A stretch of 64,000 bases of DNA from Methylovulum sp. (GTDB lineage: Bacteria; Pseudomonadota; Gammaproteobacteria; Methylococcales; Methylomonadaceae). The notes beneath the pieces were generated by a model, which was not told where the DNA came from, did no database searches, and was given only the letters and a program-made list of their open reading frames with translations. The DNA lies in assembly GCA_028712695.1 (NCBI GenBank), contig JAQTQZ010000002.1, forward strand, positions 105,477 through 169,476. The letters run 5' to 3'. The translations under genes and the position numbers were made by a program. Below are positions 18,968 to 26,690 of this stretch, piece by piece (position 1 is the first letter of the stretch; the number at the start of each line of letters is the position of its first letter).

Positions 18968-20641
18968 TTAACTGGCAGTGACACGTAACACCTCCTCAAC
19001 ACTGGTGATACCTTGATAAGCTTTCAAAAAACCATCTTCCCGCAATGACTTAAAGCCTTGCTGCACCGCTATTTGATGCAACTCAGCCGTGCTCCCGCCT
19101 TGTGCTATGGCGTGCTGCAACTCAGGGGTAACAGGCACCAATTCATGGATCCCAACCCGTCCGCTAAAGCCTGAACCTTGGCAATGCTTGCAACCGACAG
19201 GTTCCAGCCAATTCGCCGCCTGCCCGACCAAAAAGTCCGGCAGATTTTGTTCGGTTTTGGCCCGGATATCCACCACGGGATTGCCCGTTACGGCACAGTG
19301 CTTACATATCCGTCTGACCAGACGTTGCGCCATGACCGCGCGTACCGGTGTCGCCACCAAAAAAGGGTCTATGCCCATATCAATCAAACGGGTGAAAGCG
19401 CTAATCGCATCATTGGTATGCAGTGTAGAAAGCACCAAATGGCCGGTAAGCGAGGATTGGATTGCGATTTCGGCTGTTTCCCGATCGCGAATTTCGCCGA
19501 TCATAATAACATCCGGATCTTGACGGAGAATCGCGCGTAACGCACGGGCAAAGTTATAGCCAATAGTGTCCAGCGTTTGCACTTGGGTGATACCCGCCAT
19601 ACGGTATTCCACCGGATCTTCTACGGTAATGATTTTGCGGGCCCCCGTATTGATATTATCCAGCACTGAATACAAGGTCGTAGATTTACCTGAACCGGTA
19701 GGCCCAGTCACCAAAATGATACCGTGTGGCTGGCTTGCCCATTCCTTCAAACTTTTTAAGTTATCCGGCTGCATGCCGATGGAATCAATACTGAATTTTT
19801 GTTTTTCCTTCGGCAACAGCCGCATAACAATGGATTCGCCATGTACGCCGGGCAAAGCCGATATACGCACATCCAAATCCTCACCGCTAACCCGTGTTTC
19901 AATCTGACCGTCTTGCGGTAGCCGATGCTCGGCAATGTCCATGCCGGAAATCAGTTTGATCCGCGAGGCAATGGCATTAAAACGGTCAATCGGCAACGTA
20001 AAGCGTTCATACAAAATCCCGTCTATGCGCAGCCGCACTTTAACAGTATAACGTTCAGGCTCAATGTGAATATCAGAAGCCCGCTGGTCAAACGCCATCG
20101 CCAATAGATTGTTGACGAATTCGATGACAGGCGCTTCCTCAGCCAATTCCCGCAAATAACCCACACCGCTATTGGCCTGGCCATCGCTATTTTCAAGACG
20201 GGAAACCCGATCCAGCAATTGGTCAAGATCATGACTGCGGACTAGCATCCATTCCAGATTACTGTCAGGAAACGTTTTTTCCAAAATCTCACGAATGTTG
20301 TTGTTCAATGGGTCACGGGCACAACAACTAATTTTTTCATCTTGCACAAAGGCGAAAACTTCCTGATCCAGCCACCAATCGATAGCCAAACCTGTGCTGT
20401 TCAACCATTCCAGCAATTGCCGGCTATTACCCGGTAAATCTTTAAGATCTAACAGTGGCATGCCGAGTTGCTCCGACAAAACGGGCAAAATGGCGTCTTC
20501 TGACAAGGCACCAATACGGATCAAGATAGCGCCTAGCCGTCCACCCACCTGACCCTGTACATATAATGCCTTGTCCAGATCGGCAGGACTAATAAGCGCC
20601 TGATCTATTAGTAATTTTCCAAGCGGGTATTTTGAGGGCAT
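18968..20641 (-). CDS. gspE: type II secretion ATPase GspE
   Basis: A 557-residue cytoplasmic ATPase that powers pseudopilus assembly. N-terminal domain (LGKLLIDQALISPADLDKAL), Walker A GPTGSGKSTTL near residue 311, Asp box and Walker B (DPDVIMIGEIRDRETAEIA), His box (LSTLHTNDA), and a zinc-binding cysteine tetrad CKHC (near 444) and CKHC (near 481). First secretion-machinery gene of the operon, which then runs F-G-H-I-J-K-L-M-N-D, the order of Xanthomonas xps genes. Confidence 0.95.
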   Translation of the reverse strand: MPSKYPLGKLLIDQALISPADLDKALYVQGQVGGRLGAILIRIGALSEDAILPVLSEQLGMPLLDLKDLPGNSRQLLEWLNSTGLAIDWWLDQEVFAFVQDEKISCCARDPLNNNIREILEKTFPDSNLEWMLVRSHDLDQLLDRVSRLENSDGQANSGVGYLRELAEEAPVIEFVNNLLAMAFDQRASDIHIEPERYTVKVRLRIDGILYERFTLPIDRFNAIASRIKLISGMDIAEHRLPQDGQIETRVSGEDLDVRISALPGVHGESIVMRLLPKEKQKFSIDSIGMQPDNLKSLKEWASQPHGIILVTGPTGSGKSTTLYSVLDNINTGARKIITVEDPVEYRMAGITQVQTLDTIGYNFARALRAILRQDPDVIMIGEIRDRETAEIAIQSSLTGHLVLSTLHTNDAISAFTRLIDMGIDPFLVATPVRAVMAQRLVRRICKHCAVTGNPVVDIRAKTEQNLPDFLVGQAANWLEPVGCKHCQGSGFSGRVGIHELVPVTPELQHAIAQGGSTAELHQIAVQQGFKSLREDGFLKAYQGITSVEEVLRVTAS

Positions 20642-20713
20642 ACGTTATTTTGTGAAAGGGGGACGGGGGCGGGATCCACAAATAACCATCGGTCTGATTA
20701 TTGCGTTACATAC

Positions 20714-20743
20714 GGGACAATACAGCTAATCGTATATTGTCCC
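20714..20743 (-). terminator. hairpin between the leading secreted-protein gene and gspE
   Basis: GGGACAATA (20714-20722) and TATTGTCCC (20735-20743) form a perfect 9-bp stem in the gap before gspE. It has no T-run, so it may attenuate transcription or stabilise the upstream message instead of ending it fully. Confidence 0.4.
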
Positions 20744-20762
20744 AGCAAATTATATTTTAGAG

Positions 20763-21395
20763 TTATTGACTGCTTTCGACACTGAAAACTTTTTCTGATG
20801 ATTCAGCGGTATCAAGATTGACGCTTGCTGGAACGGGCGGAACAATAACTGGCGCATCATTTTGGTAGATAATGCGTTCAAAAGCATTGGAAAGCCCTAA
20901 ACTATCATCAGCTCCGCAACGAAACCCAGTTAATGTAGCGCCAGCATCCGTTTCCCAGCACAAACGCAGGTTTGAATTGGAGGAGTTATCAATATCGCAG
21001 AAATTACGGTCTATCGTATCGCCTTGCTTAGCAAATCCCCATGACCAAGCAGTGTTATAGTACCAACCTGTCCCGTTTGCGTCATGCGGAGTATTAGAAC
21101 TCCCTGTATCAAACAACACATCCGCACGCGGGGCTTGGGCCAAAAGTTGCAATGTCGCACTGCCTGTAGGTCGACACGCCAGCATCAGCTGGGCTTTGTT
21201 ACAACTCGCCTGAATGCCCGCAAGTGATGCACCGCTGCTATCGTAGGTATCAAGGTAACATTGTGTCCAGCCTCCGGCCGTAACTGTGGCAACCGGTATA
21301 TTGGTTTGGGGGCCTGCTGGATAATAGCCAGCGGCCATAGCGGTAGGCAAAAGTTGTATTGCTGCCATCGATAAAAGTGCAAAATTTTTTTTCAT
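20763..21395 (-). CDS. secreted protein of unknown family heading the type II secretion operon
   Basis: A 210-residue exported protein: signal peptide MKKNFALLSMAAIQLLPTAMA with cleavage after Ala22. The mature part has six cysteines, many aromatic and Asn/Ser/Thr residues, and a Pro/Val-rich then acidic tail. No enzyme motif is recognised. It is encoded on the same strand about 120 bases before gspE, so it could be a substrate or an accessory factor of that system; this is inference from position. No sorting signal or membrane anchor is present at the C-terminus. Confidence 0.75.
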   Translation of the reverse strand: MKKNFALLSMAAIQLLPTAMAAGYYPAGPQTNIPVATVTAGGWTQCYLDTYDSSGASLAGIQASCNKAQLMLACRPTGSATLQLLAQAPRADVLFDTGSSNTPHDANGTGWYYNTAWSWGFAKQGDTIDRNFCDIDNSSNSNLRLCWETDAGATLTGFRCGADDSLGLSNAFERIIYQNDAPVIVPPVPASVNLDTAESSEKVFSVESSQ

Positions 21396-22150
21396 AACAA
21401 ATCCTTAATTAGGGGTAATCAATAACACAAGATGTGCGGTTTAAGTTTATTTATACCGGGCAATTTTAGCGTTTTCACTGTAGTTGCAAGTCGCTTTAAA
21501 AAAGCAAAATATTTGGCTTTCACTGACAACTTACTCTTTGTGGGCAATCATTAATAGTCAATTCCTCGAGCAGTGCGGAGCACCTATCAATCCAAACCCA
21601 AATTTACATTATGATAATGATGTAAACCTTGTCTTATATGGCCTACGATTTCTTAGGCAGAACTTGTAACAAACCTAAAAACAGATATCTTTCTTCCAAG
21701 GAAGGATAACTCTGTGTAAAAACTTTATTATTAAGCAATTTACCCATAAAAAAGCTTAAAACTCATTAAATAGAATCCCTGCCTTATATGCAAATTATTA
21801 TCTATATCCCTTGGAATTAAAAGTTTTTTGTCGGCAATCTTCCTTAACACGAAACTAATAACCTTTTCAAGAATATCAATTTAACAAGACGGCATTTACT
21901 TTAAATCGGTCAGAAATTTAACATTCTTATCCAAATGGCGATAACCAAAACTCAAGTAAAAGCCTAACGACAAAAGTACCACTTAAAAATCCAATACCGC
22001 CACTATTTCCGGCAAGTATCCATCGATTTTTATGACATTTCATATACGTCTGCTGGCAATTTAATGGTTGCTATAGCGTTTTAATTGACTTACATTAATA
22101 AGCTGTTTTACATGTATTGTGGTTTTTTGTTAGCTATATAATGGGGTGAT
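21396..22150. other. 755-base AT-rich intergenic region
   Basis: Between two divergent exported-protein genes. A 61-codon open frame at 21484-21669 has no ribosome site and no recognisable content. I see no tRNA, repeat or clear promoter beyond general AT-richness, although both flanking genes must have promoters here. Confidence 0.4.
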
Positions 22151-22591
22151 GTGATGATGAAACGATTTATTTTAACCGGTATAGTTTTATTGGGTGGGGT
22201 TACAGGCGAAGCTTTGGCAATTTGTGCCGGGACTAAATTTACGGCAAGTAGCCAAACAGTTACTTTACTGAGCGGCAAGACCATTTGCCAACGCCCAACA
22301 CCTGCTAGTGATTGGGAGTGGCAAGAATATCACACCCCAACAGTGGCATTCGTAGGTAACATAATAGATTATAAAAAAGGCCCTGCCGATCCGGTTGATC
22401 CAACCAAAACAGTAGGGACTTATTCCATCAACAGTAGAGGCGGTATTACATACACTTATACTGGCGGTGGCTCTTATGCCTTTACTATATTTGATCAAGG
22501 CAGTGGTGTTTATAATTTTTGTGATGCTACGGGTAATACTGTACAAGTCAGCGGTGCTACCGTAAAGCCAGGCCAGGTTTCTTGCAATTAA
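22151..22591 (+). CDS. small secreted protein of unknown function
   Basis: A 146-residue exported protein with three Met codons at the start and a signal peptide ending ...GVTGEALA near residue 23. The mature protein has four to five cysteines (two near the N-terminus, two near the C-terminus), suggesting disulfides, and a Gly/Thr/Tyr-rich beta-type body. No family recognised. A strong terminator follows. Possible type II secretion cargo by location only. Confidence 0.7.
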   Translation: MMMKRFILTGIVLLGGVTGEALAICAGTKFTASSQTVTLLSGKTICQRPTPASDWEWQEYHTPTVAFVGNIIDYKKGPADPVDPTKTVGTYSINSRGGITYTYTGGGSYAFTIFDQGSGVYNFCDATGNTVQVSGATVKPGQVSCN

Positions 22592-22630
22592 AGCAATATC
22601 TTGTAGTGCAGTCTATAGGCTAACCTTTAC

Positions 22631-22669
22631 GCGCCACAACCTATGGATTTTTTGTGGCGCATATTTTTT
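22631..22669 (+). terminator. intrinsic terminator
   Basis: GCGCCACAA (22631-22639) pairs with TTGTGGCGC (22652-22660) and is followed by AT then a run of T. It ends the transcript of the 146-residue secreted protein. Confidence 0.85.
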
Positions 22670-22749
22670 ACGACTGTCCATTGTTTGCTGGATTCAAGTC
22701 AATTAGGATTTAAAATTCTGCATTCCTGACAAGCGTCGCCAACCTCAAA

Positions 22750-23409
22750 CTAATCCTTCAAACCTATTGGAAAAACCAGCTCTTTTAAAGGTTGTATAAC
22801 CGGTTTATTCAGGCTGTAAACTAACATGGCAGGCAAAATAAAATTAGTGATGTTTAGCAATAAGATAGAAATAGCGTGGGTCAGTCCAGGCACCCAAGCG
22901 GCAGGCGGTGGAATGGTTGTTAAGGTACCAAAATAAGGTACGGCAACAATACGCATTTCCACAGACAATAAAAAAGTGCTGAGATGATGCTGCAAATCAA
23001 CGTACAGGTTAACAACGATAAACGGCAGCAGCAAAATCGTCGCCAAGCCTATATTCCGCAAACGCCGGTAAGGCATAGCCATTAACAATCCCCATGCAGT
23101 CGCCAGGCCCAAGGTCATATTAGGATTGACCGGCACATGGGTATGGAGCAAGAACCGTGAGTTTTTCATGGTGGCCTTGTTTCTGCTATCTTGGCTGATA
23201 AGGCCGGTGGCAATATTAATGGTATGGTCGTCCATTAAACTTACCTGAACCTGCGCTTGTTTATACACGGCGCCCAACAATAAGTTCTCCACATCAATCA
23301 AAGCGGGCATCAATAGCGTTTTCTGCACCGTCCACCACAAAATAAACATAGGGATGCTGCACAATAACAAACGCCACAACAGCCGTTTTATTTGCCGATG
23401 CAAACTCAT
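22750..23409 (-). CDS. exosortase H-associated membrane protein
   Basis: A 219-residue inner-membrane protein with about four hydrophobic segments. It directly follows the exosortase gene (4-base ATGA overlap), and its size and topology match the membrane partner regularly encoded beside exosortase H in IPTL-CTERM systems. Its biochemical role is unknown; probably it assists substrate recognition or processing. Confidence in the name comes mainly from gene pairing. Confidence 0.75.
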   Translation of the reverse strand: MSLHRQIKRLLWRLLLCSIPMFILWWTVQKTLLMPALIDVENLLLGAVYKQAQVQVSLMDDHTINIATGLISQDSRNKATMKNSRFLLHTHVPVNPNMTLGLATAWGLLMAMPYRRLRNIGLATILLLPFIVVNLYVDLQHHLSTFLLSVEMRIVAVPYFGTLTTIPPPAAWVPGLTHAISILLLNITNFILPAMLVYSLNKPVIQPLKELVFPIGLKD

Positions 23410-23912
23410 GTCCTTAGGGTTTTATGGGTTGGAAAAACGAGTTTTTGCGACAAGGCAAAAAAAAGAAGCAGCACCGAAAAGGAGAACGCCCATTGTAAAA
23501 ACTGTTCATGGATAAAATTAAACGTGTCCGTTTGTAAGAATTCGCCTAAATACAACAGTAAGGTTAACCGGATCACATTAACCATTTGCACCGCAAAAAA
23601 ACCTATTACAATCAATGTCAAACGTGATTTGAAGGTTGCAGGAAAAGCCAACAGGCCGCTAATCAACAACCACACTTGTGGTAAAGCCGAACAGGCTTCG
23701 GCGACTTCAAGGGCAAAGCCATCCGACCCATGCCGTAACACCGCCGATGCTAAAGTGACCGAAGGGTCAAATGTATGAACAATGGCAAAAATAAAAGCCG
23801 CCAGATAAAGGCAAAACTGCTTAACAGCTCCGTTTGATTGCAATAATTCCATTATTGGCATCCCTAATAAAAAACAGACAAGCAATCGGATAATATAATT
23901 TTTTAGCTTCAT
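23406..23912 (-). CDS. xrtH: exosortase H (membrane sorting transpeptidase)
   Basis: A 168-residue multi-span protein. The exosortase catalytic triad is present: Cys74 in EACSALPQ, Arg115 in VNVIRLTLL and His135 in FNFIHEQFL, in the right order and spacing between membrane helices. Short length and the overlapping partner gene point to the XrtH subtype, which processes proteins ending in an IPTL-type C-terminal signal (short motif, hydrophobic helix, Arg cluster). Substrates are normally scattered in the genome; the best candidate in this window is the DUF3494 protein at 34280-35197. Confidence 0.85.
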   Translation of the reverse strand: MKLKNYIIRLLVCFLLGMPIMELLQSNGAVKQFCLYLAAFIFAIVHTFDPSVTLASAVLRHGSDGFALEVAEACSALPQVWLLISGLLAFPATFKSRLTLIVIGFFAVQMVNVIRLTLLLYLGEFLQTDTFNFIHEQFLQWAFSFSVLLLFFALSQKLVFPTHKTLRT

Positions 23913-24336
23913 CAGTTTATTGATTTATCTTGAAAATACTTTTGTGCATACTATAAGCTCCCGTAAGATATTTCTGCAACAGCGGCTTGTGATTTTGCCT
24001 AGTTTTCACGGACACTCAACTAGGCGACTTTTTGGGTCTCAAAACGCTTCCGGGATGGCATTGATGTGCCAACACTTTTCCGGATACAGGGCTAAGCCGC
24101 TTGCTGTAATTCGTCGTCTACAAGCGAGACACGTCATTGGCTGGATGCCCCGCTCTATTGTAAAGGCTATGTAACCGTTAATTGTTGAAAATTCCCCAAG
24201 GCTGCATTGAGCAGCCATTGCGGGGTTGGTTTGCGGTGCTGTTCAAAGACCCGCCGCCACCCGAGATAGTGCGGTGGCCACGTCATGAAAGCGGTCTAGC
24301 GACCGCTTGAAGCACAACAATTCCCAATTTTAAACC
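23913..24336. other. intergenic region with no supported gene
   Basis: About 420 bases between the exosortase gene and the transposase remnant. An 84-codon plus-strand frame (23920-24174) has no ribosome site or family match. A short minus-strand frame in the same place has two CxxC-like cysteine pairs but only about 32 codons. This is probably mobile-element debris. Confidence 0.35.
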
Positions 24337-25250
24337 TTAAGTTTTAATCTGTGATTCCATTCCGGCATTCAGCATGAACTGCATTAGATGCCGCCAACTG
24401 TCAAAAGGGATAAACTGAAGCAGTGTCCGCAAAATCCCGAAGGAAGTTCGCCTGGAGGGTGCCTTGAGCCGCCGAGCCGAACTGTGCGGTACGCCCTCAT
24501 TCAACCACTCAAGCGCGGTATGGGTGAGGAAAGCCTGCGGGTTGAGGATAGCCAGGAAGTTAGGCAGGTGTTGTTTGCCGTGGGCAAGGTTATGCTCGAA
24601 AGGGTGGCCGTGGTTCTTGGGGGGGCTTGTTGTTTTCGTTCCCGATTTTCCAACGGGTACGGCCTGCGGCGACGGTTTGCACGGCATTATGTTGGCCAAT
24701 GGCGTGCGATGTGGCCCACGCATTGCGGCAGACAAACGCTTGTTTGGCATTGGTGTGGGCTTCGCATCAGTTTGCCAGCAAGGCATCATCGCTATCGCGT
24801 AGCGGCGCTTGGTTGATGTAACGATGGCGTTCGGTTAGGCGTTGTTTGCCGTTCCAACGGCTTTTCTCAACGGTTTGGGCTTCTCCGGTTCGGACAAGAC
24901 CGTCCGCCCATCCGTACACCCGCAGGGTGTGGGGACCGGGTTTGCAGACGAACAGGAAGTCCATTTGCTGCCGCCTGACCGGGCCACAAAATGGCAGGTG
25001 GCAGTACAGGGCATCACCCATCAGGGTGATGCCGCAGGGCGAATAATGGCTGCCCCCAACGGGTCAGCCACCGCTTTGCCGCCGCCAGTCCGCAATCCTG
25101 TTCCCCCGAGTTTGTCCTGTGCGCTGACAAACTCCGGCGGCAAAGGCTCCTCGCGGTTTTGCTTAGGGTCAACAAGGTTAGGCGCATTATTGGTAACAAA
25201 ACGAGAATTTTTATAACAACTCAGTCCTTGCGGGTTTAGTTTTAGGGGTT
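24337..25250 (-). pseudogene. decayed DDE transposase (ISNCY-like), several frameshifts
   Basis: Minus-strand reading across three frames reconstructs one transposase: NREEPLPPEFVSAQD (near 25140-25170), EQDCGLAAAKRWLTRWGQP, then ALYCHLPFCGPV and QTVEKSRWNGKQRLTERHRY (24767-25021), and finally HPFEHNLAHGKQHLPNFLAI and LQFIPFDSWRHLMQFML (24337-24789). This order is typical of a transposase with a C-terminal 'GYHLEHNFGHGK' motif. The N-terminus is missing and at least three frameshifts separate the pieces. Family naming is tentative; its identity as a dead transposase is firm. Confidence 0.8.
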
Positions 25251-25352
25251 ATCGCCGTTAAAGTCGTTTCTGTATGGCAACCTAACTAAAGCCTGGATAT
25301 TCGAGGGCGGAGTCGTTAGCAAAGTTTAATTACTTCTTTAGGAGATATTTTT

Positions 25353-25589
25353 ATGAAATACCGTCTTTTCGTCAGTGTAATTTTGTTCTCGTTATCTACG
25401 TATGCGTTTACTGCAGATTCTTCGGATGAGTCCAGCGCTAAGGCAGAAGCAACACCACAAAGTGATCCTGTGCAACAACAAGATGCTGCTCAAGCTGCAA
25501 GAGACGAAGCCAGCCCTCCAGATGTCGGTGCTGCCAAAGCACCCGAGCGGCCTAGTCTTGCCGATTTTTGCCGTACCCATACATGCTAA
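25353..25589 (+). CDS. small secreted peptide with Cys-containing C-terminus
   Basis: A 78-residue protein: signal peptide (MKYRLFVSVILFSLSTYAFT, cleavage near residue 20), a low-complexity Asp/Ser/Ala/Gln/Pro middle, and a compact C-terminus PSLADFCRTHTC with two cysteines. A TAGGAG ribosome site lies upstream. It ends about 30 bases before the alpha-carbonic anhydrase gene, so the two were probably one operon. The mature product would be a disordered periplasmic peptide whose end could bind metal or form a disulfide. No family recognised. Confidence 0.7.
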   Translation: MKYRLFVSVILFSLSTYAFTADSSDESSAKAEATPQSDPVQQQDAAQAARDEASPPDVGAAKAPERPSLADFCRTHTC

Positions 25590-25619
25590 TATTTTCTTCA
25601 GCCTTTACAGGAAATAACC

Positions 25620-26487
25620 ATGAACTTTAAAAAAAGAGTTTGGCAAGGTCTTTTGTTGGTGGCCGGTATCAATTTTTCAGGCGCTTATGCGGCGGAGCCG
25701 CATTGAACTTATGAAGAACAGCTTGGCTGGGGTGCCATAGAAGAGCCGGGGCAGCCTGTCCCTTACCTTTACCCTTATGCCGAATGCGGAATCGGTAACA
25801 AGCAATCGCCGGTGGATATTAGTGTGCCTATGGCTACCCAAGGACTTAACCACATCAACATGATATAGCCAATACGACATAAATTGATGGTGTAAAAAAG
25901 GCGATAGCTAGGACTGCCCGTCCTTCGAGGACGCACAGTCCTTATCAGATTATTTTGGATTGGCTATATATCGTTCTGCACCTTTATCAGTTGTTAACAA
26001 TGGGCATACGATTATGATTCCCATGCCGGTGGCAAGCACTAATCAGTTGCGCGTCGGTGTTGAAAAGTATCCCTTATTGCAATTACATTTTCATGCGCCC
26101 AGCGAACACACCCTTAAGGGTAAGGCCTTTCCATTAGAAATTCATTTTGTTAATGCGGCAGACAATGGCAAATTGGCTGTTGTGGGGGTGTTGGTTAAAG
26201 AGGGGGCTACTAACGCAGAATTTCAGAAAATTCTCGATAACGCACCCCTCCTTGAAGGTACTAACACGCCGCCGGATATGTTAGTTTTTCCGTGGCGTCT
26301 ATTGCCCGCTGATAGGACGCACTTTTATAATTATGCGGGATCTTTGACTACCCCGCCTTGTACCGAAGGGGTCGGCTGGCATGTGTTAAGTCAGCCGATT
26401 GAAGTCAGTCAGACCCAGATAACACAATTTGAAGCGTTATATAATGATAATGCACGCCATACCCAAGCATTAATGGTCGTGTTGTAA
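25620..26487 (+). pseudogene. alpha-carbonic anhydrase gene disrupted by a MITE-like insertion and a nonsense codon
   Basis: Reads as a secreted alpha-type carbonic anhydrase (hydrates CO2 in the periplasm). The signal peptide is at 25620-25690. A TGA at 25704-25706 stands where the family has Trp (EPH-stop-TYEEQLGWG). The frame continues through NKQSPVDI, then a 103-bp insertion (25866-25968) breaks it. Removing these 103 bases restores a perfect frame, LNHINMIYRSAPLSVVNN, and a total of 255 codons. The second half is intact with zinc ligands LHFHAPSEHT and LEIHFVN and the SLTTPPCTEGV loop. So there are two independent lesions. A short downstream frame from 25960 has a late ATG but lacks the signal peptide. 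Confidence 0.9.
25866..25968. mobile_element. 101-bp MITE with TA target duplication, inside the carbonic anhydrase gene
   Basis: The ends are inverted: TAGCCAAT at the left (25866-25873) and ATTGGCTA at the right (25959-25966), each flanked by TA (25864-25865 and 25967-25968). TA duplication is the hallmark of IS630/Tc1-type transposition. The centre holds a 15-bp imperfect hairpin (25910-25942). There is no coding capacity, so it would have been mobilised in trans. An IS630 transposase fragment is present elsewhere in the window (4732-4876). Confidence 0.82.
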
Positions 26488-26690
26488 AAAAGCTTAGAAC
26501 ACATTAAACGCATTACAAAAACGTCTAGGTTCCCATAGCCCGTAAAAATTTACTGGTTACGGGAATCTCTAACCGGATCAATAGAACATGCGTTCCGGTG
26601 AACAAAACATCCAAACATAGGGCGTATTGCGTTAAAATAACAAGTTCTATAAATTCACATAATTCATTCACTTATTAACGAGAACACACT

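Noticed and set aside
21484..21669. 61-codon frame in the 755-base gap
   Set aside because: No ribosome site, no similarity, composition of random AT-rich DNA.
23920..24174. 84-codon plus-strand frame after the exosortase gene
   Set aside because: No ribosome site or recognisable domain; probably mobile-element debris.
24388..25216. Several plus-strand frames of 60-140 codons
   Set aside because: They are antisense to the reconstructable minus-strand transposase pseudogene.
25960..26487. 175-residue frame as an independent, functional carbonic anhydrase
   Set aside because: Begins inside the MITE, lacks the signal peptide and N-terminal part of the fold; better explained as the 3' part of the disrupted gene.
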